The translations under genes were made by a program, and so were the position numbers. DNA of 64,000 bases, taken from positions 1-64,000 of the forward strand of contig CAMZAX010000002.1 in the NCBI GenBank assembly GCA_947304355.1, read 5' to 3'. The stretch is from an uncultured Selenomonadales bacterium. GTDB taxonomy: Bacteria > Bacillota > Negativicutes > Selenomonadales > Selenomonadaceae. Below, one piece after another: positions 9,109 through 18,229 of the stretch. The notes beneath the pieces are model-generated. The model made no database searches and had not been told where the DNA came from. It saw only the letters and a program-made list of their open reading frames with translations. The first letter of the stretch is position 1, and each line of letters starts with the position of its first letter.

Positions 9109-9681
9109 TTACGGCAAGGAGATATGTTGGTCGCGAATCAGGCGGTGCAGGCGCGGCATGTGCGTCAAGAAAATTTCAATCAGCCGCTCGTGATTCGGGT
9201 TGCGAATCGTGCCTTGGTAGTGCGACGGGTTGAGCCCGCGCGCCGAATAGAACGGCTTTTCGCAAACTACTTGCCCGCCGCTTTTGACATCGAACAGCGC
9301 GTAGACCGGCAACAGATGAAAATTTTCTTGCCACTCGCCAAGGTCGTCGTCGATTTGTCCGCGCGTTTCCATCGGCAAAACCATCATGAAGATAAACGGC
9401 GAATAGCCGCCGCTTGAATCCTTGCGCAGATAGAAATCGTAAATGCGGCTCGTGTAGGGCACCATGCCCAACGCCCGCGCCTTGTTGTCCGCCACGATAA
9501 AGCAAAGTTCGTTGGTGTCCTTCATGACGACAAGCGTGAGCGCGCCCGAATCGGTTTCGGTTGCCGTCGTCGCCAGCGGGTCGAAGGGCATTCCATTATC
9601 GGGCGGAGCCGCCTCAACGTTCGCCGTTGCAAAAAAAATCAGCGCGAGGAGCAAAATTATTTTCCGCGCCAAAAAATTCAC
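9109..9681 (-). CDS. Secreted protein of unknown function
   Basis: This 190-residue protein has a signal peptide (about residues 1-24, ending VEAA). The remainder is soluble with mixed strands and helices. I do not recognise the family; an internal segment LTLVVMKDTNELCFIVADNK suggests a compact domain. The start is a GTG at 9681 with AAGGCG upstream. It is followed by a terminator and preceded by plsY (27-base gap, same strand), so the two may be co-transcribed. Confidence 0.7.
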   Translation of the reverse strand: MNFLARKIILLLALIFFATANVEAAPPDNGMPFDPLATTATETDSGALTLVVMKDTNELCFIVADNKARALGMVPYTSRIYDFYLRKDSSGGYSPFIFMMVLPMETRGQIDDDLGEWQENFHLLPVYALFDVKSGGQVVCEKPFYSARGLNPSHYQGTIRNPNHERLIEIFLTHMPRLHRLIRDQHISLP

Positions 9682-9708
9682 CGCCTTAAGATTTTAGTGC
9701 AGAGCCGT

Positions 9709-10287
9709 TCAGAATCTGTTTTCGCGTCCGGCTTTGAGCCGAGTCAGATTGTCTTTGTGCCGCCAGACGATAACGACAGCCGTCGCCAGCGCGAAGGCAA
9801 AAAATTCGTCGGGTACTTTGAAACATGCCGCGAGAATCGGCGCAAGGACAGCCGCCACGATTGACGCGACGGAGACGTAACGCGTAAGCAAAACGAGCGC
9901 GAGCCACACGAAAACGACAATCGCCGTGATTTTCGGCATTAGTGTCGCCAAGACGCCGACACCCGTCGCGACGCCTTTGCCGCCCTTGAAGCCCAAGAAC
10001 AGCGGGAACACGTGACCGACTATCGCGAAGAAGCCGCCCAAGACCATTGCCGCCGGCGTCCCGATAATCAGCCCGCCGAGCAACGCGCCGATTTGCCCCT
10101 TAATGAAGTCCATAATAAAAATTAAAAGACCTGCCTGTTTGCCGATAACTCGCCAAGCATTGGTCGCGCCGATGTTTCGCGAGCCGAATCGCCGCAGATC
10201 TTTTTTCCAAATCAGTTTGCCGAAAATCAGCCCCATTGGTATGGAGCCGACAAGATACGCCGCCAGAATCAACAAAAAAATTTTCAT
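9709..10287 (-). CDS. plsY: Glycerol-3-phosphate acyltransferase PlsY
   Basis: This 192-residue integral membrane enzyme transfers an acyl group from acyl-phosphate to glycerol-3-phosphate, the first step of phospholipid synthesis. It has five or so membrane helices and the PlsY signatures LVGSIPMGLIFGK, GSRNIGATNAWRV and FKGGKGVATGVG. I chose the ATG at 10287 because GGGAGGGA lies upstream and the protein then begins with the usual first helix; an ATG at 10341 would extend into the repeat region upstream. Confidence 0.95.
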   Translation of the reverse strand: MKIFLLILAAYLVGSIPMGLIFGKLIWKKDLRRFGSRNIGATNAWRVIGKQAGLLIFIMDFIKGQIGALLGGLIIGTPAAMVLGGFFAIVGHVFPLFLGFKGGKGVATGVGVLATLMPKITAIVVFVWLALVLLTRYVSVASIVAAVLAPILAACFKVPDEFFAFALATAVVIVWRHKDNLTRLKAGRENRF

Positions 10288-10317
10288 CGAAACCGTCCCT
10301 CCCGAAAAAGCAATTAT

Positions 10318-10389
10318 TAATGCGAAATGCGTAATGCGCAAATGATTCGCGGTTTAATTACGCATTGCGCATTACGAATTACGAATTGC
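10318..10389. repeat. Paired inverted heptad arrays (TAATGCG / GCATTAC type)
   Basis: The left array reads TAATGCG, AAATGCG, TAATGCG and CAAATGA. After a short core the right array reads ATTACGC, ATTGCGC, ATTACGA, ATTACGA and ATTGC. The two halves are approximate inverted copies and could fold into a hairpin. The element lies between plsY and tRNA-Leu. The same type recurs at 20551-20587. Confidence 0.75.
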
Positions 10390-10394
10390 AGTTC

Positions 10395-10479
10395 TGGTGC
10401 GGATGGAGGGGGTCGAACCCTCACGCCCGAAGGCAACGGATCCTAAGTCCGGCGCGTCTGCCAATTCCGCCACACCCGC
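10395..10479 (-). tRNA. tRNA-Leu (anticodon UAG)
   Basis: Reading the minus strand, the gene begins GCGGGTG and ends CATCCGC-A-CCA, giving a seven-pair acceptor stem and an encoded CCA. The anticodon loop is CTTAGGA, so the anticodon is UAG. A long variable arm (GCC-TTCG-GGC), as expected for leucine tRNA, and a T arm GAGGG-TTCGACC-CCCTC are present. One C-U mismatch occurs at the base of the anticodon stem. A strong promoter lies just upstream. Confidence 0.95.
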
Positions 10480-10487
10480 TCGTTGCG

Positions 10488-10516
10488 ATTAAATCACATT
10501 TATTTTTCAGTGTCAA
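10488..10516 (-). promoter_or_regulatory. Sigma-70-type promoter of tRNA-Leu
   Basis: On the minus strand TTGACA (10516-10511) is followed by a 17-base spacer and TTTAAT (10493-10488). The tRNA begins 8 bases after the -10 box, the expected distance for initiation near the mature 5' end. Confidence 0.8.
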
Positions 10517-10577
10517 TGCCGCGCAGGAATAAGTTGCCCGTCGACGAATATTATCATAAATTTTCGGCAGGAGGTGA

Positions 10578-10859
10578 ATGGCTTTGTTGTTTGGCGGAAA
10601 GATTCGGGATTTCATGAACGTCGTCAAGGAATACAAAAAATTTTTCGTGCCCAAATATTGTTCGACGCCGACATTTTATCTGGGCTTGATTTTCATGCTG
10701 ATATTGCCGCGACGACTTTTCAAATTGCCCGGCGAGCAGCGCACCCAACGGGACAACGACTACGCAAAGCACGTCATAAACAACTTGACCGACAAAGATA
10801 AGCAACTGCTCCGCGAAGTCATGGCGGAATCCCTTGCCGACGGACGGCGCAAAACTTAA
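10578..10859 (+). CDS. Small membrane-anchored protein of unknown function
   Basis: This 93-residue protein has a good ribosome-binding site (GGAGG, ending 4 bases before ATG). One membrane helix is likely around residues 31-45 (TFYLGLIFMLIL), followed by a charged cytoplasmic tail with a DKDKQLLREVMAESLADGRR helix. I do not recognise the family. It precedes argS by 37 bases and is probably in the same transcript. Confidence 0.7.
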   Translation: MALLFGGKIRDFMNVVKEYKKFFVPKYCSTPTFYLGLIFMLILPRRLFKLPGEQRTQRDNDYAKHVINNLTDKDKQLLREVMAESLADGRRKT

Positions 10860-10896
10860 TCCGACGACACTAAAATTTTTCACGGGAGGGACAAAA

Positions 10897-12591
10897 TTGC
10901 AGACCAAAGACAAAATCGCGGCGGCAATCAAAGCGGCAACCGTGGCGGCAATGACGGAGGGCACGCTCAAATTTTCGGAGGACTTGCCCGAAGTCGCGAT
11001 TCAAGTTCCGCCGAAAAAAGAGTTCGGCGATTACGCGACCAACTTCGCAATGCAGACCACGAAAATTTTTCACACGTCGCCGCGCAAAATCGCCGAGGAA
11101 ATTCGCGCGCGTATCATGGCGGCTGACTTGGCGCACCTGCTTGCCAACGACGGCAAAGACATGTTCGACGAAATTCAAATCGCGGGCGCGGGCTTCATGA
11201 ACTTTTTCCTAAAGCACGACGTGATTTATCGCGAGCTCAAGGAAATTTACGAGGCGGGCGACGACTTCGGGCACGCGCCCTGCAAAAACAACGTCACGAT
11301 TCAAATCGAATACGTCAGCGCGAATCCCACGGGGCTGTTGCACGTCGGTCACGGACGCGGCGCGGCGGCGGGCTCGGCAATCGTCAACATCATGCGGGCG
11401 GCGGGCTACAACGTCGAGAGCGAATATTACATCAACGACGCCGGCAATCAAATGGACAACCTTACGAAGTCCGTCAACGCGCGCTACCTGGAGCTGTTGG
11501 GTCAGCCCGTCGACTTCCCCGAAGACGGCTACCTCGGCGAAGATATAATCGACACGACCAAGCGGATTATCGAACGCGACGGCGACAAGTACCTTGCCTT
11601 ATCCGAAGACGAACGCTTGAAAATTTTGGGCGAGCTTGCTTACGAAGACAAGCTGCGCGAACTCAAAGCCGACTTGAAAAAATTTCGCGTGACGTTCGAC
11701 GTGTGGTTCAGCGAAAGAACTTTGCACCCCGACAAGATTAACGCGGCGATTGACACCCTCAAGGAAAGCGGCAACATCTACGAACAGGACGGCGCGCTTT
11801 GGCTTGCCAGTTCAAAATTCGGCGACGACAAAGACCGCGTGGTTATTCGCGAGAACGGTGAGCCCACGTATCTTGCCGCCGACATCGCCTATCATAAAAA
11901 CAAATTCGAGCGCGGCTTCAGCAAGCTGATTAATCTTTGGGGCGCAGATCACCACGGCTACGTTGCGCGCGTCAAGGCGGCAATGCAAATGCTCGGCTTC
12001 GACGCCGAAAGGTTGAAGATTATCTTCCTGCAAATGGTTTCTCTGTATCGCGGCGGCGAGGCGGTCAAAATGTCCAAGCGGGCGGGCACGGCGATTCCCC
12101 TGCGCGAACTCATGGAGGAAGTCGGCACGGACGCGGCGCGTTACTTTTTCCTCATGCGTTCGACGGACAGCCAGCTTGATTTCGATTTGGATTTGGCGAA
12201 GTCGCAGAGCGCGGACAATCCCGTTTACTACGTGCAATACGCGCACGCAAGGATTTGTTCAATCTTCCGTCAGGCGGCGGAGGCGGGCTTGAAGCTTGAA
12301 GGCAAAGTTCATTTCGCGTTGATGAATTCGGCGGCGGAAATTGACTTGATTAACAAAATCTTCGAGTACCCCGACGAAATCGAACGGGCGGCGACCGAAT
12401 ACGCGCCCCAACGCATTGCCCGTTACGTTTACGATTTGGCGACGACGTTCAGCGCATTTTATCGCGACTGCAGAATTTTGGGCGTCGAAGAGGATTTGGC
12501 TAAAGCGCGGCTTGCTCTGCTGAAAGTCACGCGTCACACGATAAGTCACGCGCTCGGCTTGCTCGGCGTCTCCGCGCCCGAACACATGTAA
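10897..12591 (+). CDS. argS: Arginine-tRNA ligase
   Basis: This 564-residue class I aminoacyl-tRNA synthetase charges tRNA-Arg in the cytoplasm. The HIGH-type motif appears as HVGHGRG near residue 132 and the KMSKS-type motif as KMSKRAG near residue 391. The N-terminal Arg-tRNA-synthetase domain and a C-terminal DALR anticodon-binding domain are present. I chose the TTG at 10897 because GGGAGGG lies 6 bases upstream; the in-frame ATG at 10834 is inside the preceding gene. Confidence 0.97.
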   Translation: MQTKDKIAAAIKAATVAAMTEGTLKFSEDLPEVAIQVPPKKEFGDYATNFAMQTTKIFHTSPRKIAEEIRARIMAADLAHLLANDGKDMFDEIQIAGAGFMNFFLKHDVIYRELKEIYEAGDDFGHAPCKNNVTIQIEYVSANPTGLLHVGHGRGAAAGSAIVNIMRAAGYNVESEYYINDAGNQMDNLTKSVNARYLELLGQPVDFPEDGYLGEDIIDTTKRIIERDGDKYLALSEDERLKILGELAYEDKLRELKADLKKFRVTFDVWFSERTLHPDKINAAIDTLKESGNIYEQDGALWLASSKFGDDKDRVVIRENGEPTYLAADIAYHKNKFERGFSKLINLWGADHHGYVARVKAAMQMLGFDAERLKIIFLQMVSLYRGGEAVKMSKRAGTAIPLRELMEEVGTDAARYFFLMRSTDSQLDFDLDLAKSQSADNPVYYVQYAHARICSIFRQAAEAGLKLEGKVHFALMNSAAEIDLINKIFEYPDEIERAATEYAPQRIARYVYDLATTFSAFYRDCRILGVEEDLAKARLALLKVTRHTISHALGLLGVSAPEHM

Positions 12592-12604
12592 GGAGGTACG
12601 ATTC

Positions 12605-13285
12605 ATGCGAAAAGTTTTCTTAACGGTTGCGGCGGTAATGATTATGCTTTGTCAGACGGCATTGGCAGCGACGCCTTCGCCGCAGTGGGTCAAAAACTTG
12701 CCCGCCGCCCGCAATTCGGAACAGATGGTAGTTGTCGCGGGCATTCAAGGCGCGACTGCTTGGATTTCCATGCACGAACGCAACGTCAACGGCGATTGGG
12801 AACAGATTATGACGACGCCCGGCTTTATCGGCAAGAACGGTCTCGGCAAAGTCCGCGAAGACGACAAGAAGACTCCCGTCGGCACGTTTCATTTTAATTA
12901 CGCGTTCGGAATTGCGTCAGACCCCGGCTGCGCGATTCCCTACACGCAAGTCAACGAACACCATTACTGGTCGGGCGACAAGAATTACAAATACAATCAG
13001 TTCGTCGACGTGCGCGAGGCTCCCGCCAACTTCGACAAGAACGTCAGCGAACACTTGATTGACTGCGCACCCGAATACACTTACGCCTTGAGTTTTGACT
13101 ACAACGCGGCTTGCACGCCCGGCAAAGGCTTCGCGCTGTTCATGCGCTGTTTAAATGCCGTCAATCCTTGGACGGGCGGCAGCGTTGCGATTCCCGAAGA
13201 CAAAATGCGTTTCGTCGTGCAACACGTCAGACCCGGTTGCGCCTGCATTATCGATTCGCTGGCGAACTTGGGCGGCAAGCTTTAA
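12605..13285 (+). CDS. L,D-transpeptidase-fold protein lacking catalytic residues
   Basis: This 226-residue protein is exported by a signal peptide (residues 1-21). It matches the YkuD/ErfK-type L,D-transpeptidase family: TPGFIGKNGLGK, KTPVGTFHFNYAFG, the HHYWSGD segment and a conserved SEHL. The catalytic region is degenerate. Where the next gene reads FMHC...TGGCVGLPE, this one reads FMRC...TGGSVAIPE, so both the conserved His and the nucleophilic Cys are replaced (by Arg and Ser). It is probably not an active transpeptidase; it may bind peptidoglycan or regulate its neighbour. The ATG is preceded by AAGGAGG. The two genes are clearly a tandem duplication. Confidence 0.8.
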   Translation: MRKVFLTVAAVMIMLCQTALAATPSPQWVKNLPAARNSEQMVVVAGIQGATAWISMHERNVNGDWEQIMTTPGFIGKNGLGKVREDDKKTPVGTFHFNYAFGIASDPGCAIPYTQVNEHHYWSGDKNYKYNQFVDVREAPANFDKNVSEHLIDCAPEYTYALSFDYNAACTPGKGFALFMRCLNAVNPWTGGSVAIPEDKMRFVVQHVRPGCACIIDSLANLGGKL

Positions 13286-13333
13286 TTCGTTTGGAGGCGC
13301 GACATGTGAAAATTTTTTTTAACGATTGCGGCG

Positions 13334-14074
13334 GTGATGATTATGCTTTGTCAGACGGCATTGGCAGCGACGCCTTCGCCGCAGTGGGTTAAAAATCTTC
13401 CGATTGCTCGGAGTCCGGACGTGAACGACTACGCTCAATCTCTTCTGGCTCTGGGAAAGCGGATAGCCTTGGGCGACAATTCGTCCTCGAACGTAAACAG
13501 ACCTGCGGATCAAATGGTTATCGTCGCGGGCATTCAAGGCACGACAGCTTGGATTTCCATGCACGAACGCAACGTCGACGGCAATTGGGAAATGATTATG
13601 ACGACGCCCGGCTTTATCGGCAGGAACGGTCTCGGCAAAACCAAAGAGGGCGATGTTAAAACACCCGTCGGCACGTTTTATTTTGATTACGCGTTCGGCA
13701 TCGCGCCCGATCCGGGTTGCGCCTTAGATTACGTGCAAGTCAACGAACACCATTACTGGTCATGCGACTGGAATTACAAATACAACCGGTTCGTCGACGA
13801 CATAGAGGCTCCCGCCAATTTCGACAAGGGCAACAGCGAACATCTGATTGACTACAACCCGCACTACCTTTACGCGCTGAACATGGGCTACAACGCCGAA
13901 TGCACGCCCGGCAAAGGTGCCGCGCTGTTCATGCACTGCTTCGGCTTGAATTACCCTTGGACGGGCGGTTGCGTCGGCTTGCCCGAAGACAAAATGCGTT
14001 TCGTCGTGCAACACGTCAAACCCGGTTGCGCCTGCATTATCGATTCGCTGGAGAACTTGGGCGGCAAGCTTTAA
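13334..14074 (+). CDS. L,D-transpeptidase family protein with disrupted start
   Basis: This second tandem copy keeps the catalytic motif (FMHC, then TGGCVGLPE about 14 residues on) and should cross-link peptidoglycan in the periplasm. It carries an insertion of about 24 residues after the NLPIARS segment relative to copy one. The expected start is damaged. The ATG at 13304, spaced 6 bases from GGAGG, is followed at once by TGA. The GTG at 13306 reads into a run of eight T (13313-13320) that shifts the frame; one T fewer would give the signal peptide MKIFLTIAAVMIMLCQTALA. The given start (13334) leaves only a short uncharged hydrophobic leader, so export of this form is doubtful. Confidence 0.7.
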   Translation: MMIMLCQTALAATPSPQWVKNLPIARSPDVNDYAQSLLALGKRIALGDNSSSNVNRPADQMVIVAGIQGTTAWISMHERNVDGNWEMIMTTPGFIGRNGLGKTKEGDVKTPVGTFYFDYAFGIAPDPGCALDYVQVNEHHYWSCDWNYKYNRFVDDIEAPANFDKGNSEHLIDYNPHYLYALNMGYNAECTPGKGAALFMHCFGLNYPWTGGCVGLPEDKMRFVVQHVKPGCACIIDSLENLGGKL

Positions 14075-14101
14075 AATTTTATTCAATGGAGTGATTCATT
14101 A

Positions 14102-14456
14102 ATGACACCTGAAGAGAACGGCACCGAACAAATCCCGAACGCTGCCGCCGCAAACGACTTCGACGAGGAAGAAAACAAACCCCTTGCCGAACGCAGCGAA
14201 GTCGACATCGCCTACAAACTTTTGAGCCGCGCGGGCAAGGAACATCCCATGCACTTCAAGGATTTGATTCGCGAAATCATTTCCATTCAAGGCAAAATCG
14301 TTCAAAACGAGGCGGCCGCCATTTCCGAAATCTACACGATGATTAACATGGACAGCCGCTTTCAGCATATCGGCGACGGGCTTTGGGGCTTGACCGATTG
14401 GTATCCGCCCGAAACAAAGCGTTCGCGTTCGACTACAACAAAGACACCCGTTAAAT

Positions 14457-14458
<2 letters not shown>
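14102..14458 (+). CDS. rpoE: RNA polymerase delta subunit
   Basis: This 118-residue protein has an acidic N-terminal tail and a HARE-HTH domain (about residues 33-102: DIAYKLLSRAGKEHPMHFKD, then FQHIGDGLWGLTDW). In Firmicutes the delta subunit joins RNA polymerase and affects promoter selectivity and recycling. Here the acidic part is at the N-terminus, while in Bacillus it follows the HTH domain, so the domain order differs. Position immediately before pyrG matches the classical rpoE-pyrG arrangement. The stop codon merges with a heptad repeat element. Confidence 0.85.
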
Positions 14459-16172
<1,714 letters not shown>

Positions 16173-16292
16173 AACGCAACGCGCATTAGAACGTCCCGAT
16201 AAACTCAAAGTCACCATGTGATGAGGAAATTTTTTCGTATGATGAGGCGTAATTTGCGTTAAGATTAAATTCCGCGTGATAATTTGCCGCGC

Positions 16293-16329
16293 AAAAAAAT
16301 CCCCGCCGTTTGACGGGGAAAATTTTTTT
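16293..16329. terminator. Bidirectional terminator between pyrG and nrfA
   Basis: TCCCCG, an 8-base loop and CGGGGA are flanked by seven A on the left and AAAATTTTTTT on the right. The convergent genes pyrG and nrfA end on either side, so it can serve both. Confidence 0.8.
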
Positions 16330-16342
16330 GTCTGATTGAAAT

Positions 16343-17734
16343 TTATTGCGCGGGAGCCGGTGCAGGTTGCGCGGGAGTGCCCGGCGTAATCGCGTCGGCA
16401 AACTTCGTATCCGTGAAAGGTTCCGTCGGCAGAGGCTCAATCGCGAGCCGGCCGCCCTTGACTGCCGCCGTTGCCGATTCTATTGCTTTGTGCGCTGCGT
16501 CAATCGACAAGCCGAGAGACTTCAACATCTTGTCGGGATTGTGGAAACCCATCGAGCTTTCGGCAGAGACCCAATCCCAATACCACTGCGCCTCACGGAC
16601 GAGCTGACGCGCTTCGGCGAGCTGTTCGTCGGTTGCGCCCGCGAGTTTCGCCGCCTTAATGACTTTGTGCGCGCGAGCCGTCGTCTGTCCTGCAATGCGC
16701 TGAATCTTAAACGTGTTGTCGTTAATCGTCTGCACGCGGTGCAACATCGTTTCATACGATTCGTCGTGGCATTTCGCGCAGCCCGTGTCGTAATGCTTAA
16801 GCGGGTGCGTCATCCAGTGCGAAGTATATTTCTGCCCATCTTGGCGCATGTAAGGCATATGGCAATCGACGCAGGTGACGCCGTTGAGCGCGTGCACGCT
16901 GTCCGTCCAGCATTCAAAGTCGGGGTGCTGAACTTTCAACATCGGCGCGCCGCTGTCGGGGTGAATCCAATCGGCGTCGAATTTCGGATCGTGTCCGTCG
17001 TGATAATATTTGAATTCTTCTTCGGGACCGAGACCGTTGGCGAACGGCATATGAACGCGTCCGTCTTCCTTTTTCTTGAAGTAATATTCGTTGTGACACT
17101 GACCGCAGACGTAGGCGCGCATTTCGTTATGAGACGCCTTGCTTACGTCGATACCGAGTTCCGCCATCGATTCGACGAAACCCTGATTGTAAATGCGCAA
17201 CTGCATGGTTTCGGGGTCGTGGCAGCTTGAACAGCCGAACCATTCGTCGTCCTTAATCGGCGCGACAACTTCGTCGAAGGGCTTGGACGCAAATTCCCAA
17301 CCGCTCTCCTTAAAGTAAACGTCATACATGTAGGAGCCTTTGCAGACTATGCACGAGCCGAGCTGACCGGGGCGGCGTTTCGAGTTCAGAATATCTTCGC
17401 CGGCGTACCAATGCCCGCGATCGTCGTCGTATTGGATTGAGAACTTGTAGCCCTTGAACAGCTCAATCTGTTCGGGCTGTTCGGTTAAGTGCGAATAGGC
17501 GTCCGCGCCGCCGAAGCCCGTCGGGCTGGGCGATTTGTCCATAGTCATCTTGTAGGAATTGAATTGCAAAGGATACGCCTCGGCGTAAGCCATGCGCGTC
17601 AATCGTTGGTCTTCGGGAATTTTCGCCAATTCAAATTTAGTCGCGGGTTTGGCAATGACTCTGGTGAATATCAAGCCGAAAAACAGTACGCACAAGACCA
17701 GTGCGCCCGCGAGACATTTTTGCAACTTACTCAA
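16343..17734 (-). CDS. nrfA: Cytochrome c nitrite reductase, catalytic subunit
   Basis: This 463-residue secreted pentahaem cytochrome reduces nitrite to ammonium with six electrons. It has an N-terminal membrane/signal segment (residues 7-27). One CXXCK motif (CIVCK, near residue 127) marks the catalytic haem. Four CXXCH motifs follow (CSSCH, CGQCH, CVDCH, CAKCH). The C-terminal tail is rich in Pro and Ala. The gene overlaps the end of nrfH by 8 bases, so the two are translationally coupled. Together they form the NrfHA complex facing the periplasm and fed by menaquinol. Confidence 0.97.
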   Translation of the reverse strand: MSKLQKCLAGALVLCVLFFGLIFTRVIAKPATKFELAKIPEDQRLTRMAYAEAYPLQFNSYKMTMDKSPSPTGFGGADAYSHLTEQPEQIELFKGYKFSIQYDDDRGHWYAGEDILNSKRRPGQLGSCIVCKGSYMYDVYFKESGWEFASKPFDEVVAPIKDDEWFGCSSCHDPETMQLRIYNQGFVESMAELGIDVSKASHNEMRAYVCGQCHNEYYFKKKEDGRVHMPFANGLGPEEEFKYYHDGHDPKFDADWIHPDSGAPMLKVQHPDFECWTDSVHALNGVTCVDCHMPYMRQDGQKYTSHWMTHPLKHYDTGCAKCHDESYETMLHRVQTINDNTFKIQRIAGQTTARAHKVIKAAKLAGATDEQLAEARQLVREAQWYWDWVSAESSMGFHNPDKMLKSLGLSIDAAHKAIESATAAVKGGRLAIEPLPTEPFTDTKFADAITPGTPAQPAPAPAQ

Positions 17735-18206
17735 CTTTAATACCCCCTTCCAAGTGATTCGAGCCGTGCGCGATTCTGCTGTGGCATTTCAGGCAGTTGT
17801 CTTGCGAGTCGCCGGGCGTGCTGTTTACGTAAGACATCGTTGACTCGTGACAGCGCAGACAATTTTCGCTGACCATCTTGCGGGCGTCGGCGTCGAGCTT
17901 GATTCGTTCGGGGTAGTCGCGCATGATTTCATGATACATGTCGACCATGCCCGTGCGTCCCTTTTCGATTAAGTAATGCGCGGTGTTGTCGTGCGGCAAG
18001 TGGCATTCGACGCAATCAAGTTCTCTGTGGCTTGACACCGCGAAAGTTTTTGATTCGTGTTGCATGGAGTGGCATTGACCGCAGAAAAATTTCGTGCCGC
18101 TGGCGTGCAGTGCGCCCATGCCGATTCCGACAGCCAACACTCCGACAACGAAGCCGCCCGCCAAAAATTTCAGCGTGTGTTTCTCAAGCAAATCTTTAAT
18201 GCACAT
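17727..18206 (-). CDS. nrfH: Cytochrome c nitrite reductase, quinol-oxidising subunit
   Basis: This 159-residue NapC/NirT-family protein has one N-terminal membrane helix (about residues 13-33) and four CXXCH haem motifs (CGQCH, CVECH, CLRCH, CLKCH). It takes electrons from menaquinol and passes them to NrfA. I chose the ATG at 18206 because GGAGG lies 7 bases upstream; the longer frame to 18293 is inside ccmF. It is preceded directly by ccmF, which matures these cytochromes. Confidence 0.95.
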   Translation of the reverse strand: MCIKDLLEKHTLKFLAGGFVVGVLAVGIGMGALHASGTKFFCGQCHSMQHESKTFAVSSHRELDCVECHLPHDNTAHYLIEKGRTGMVDMYHEIMRDYPERIKLDADARKMVSENCLRCHESTMSYVNSTPGDSQDNCLKCHSRIAHGSNHLEGGIKVE

Positions 18207-18229
18207 CTCGTTACCTCCTTCCGTGAAAA

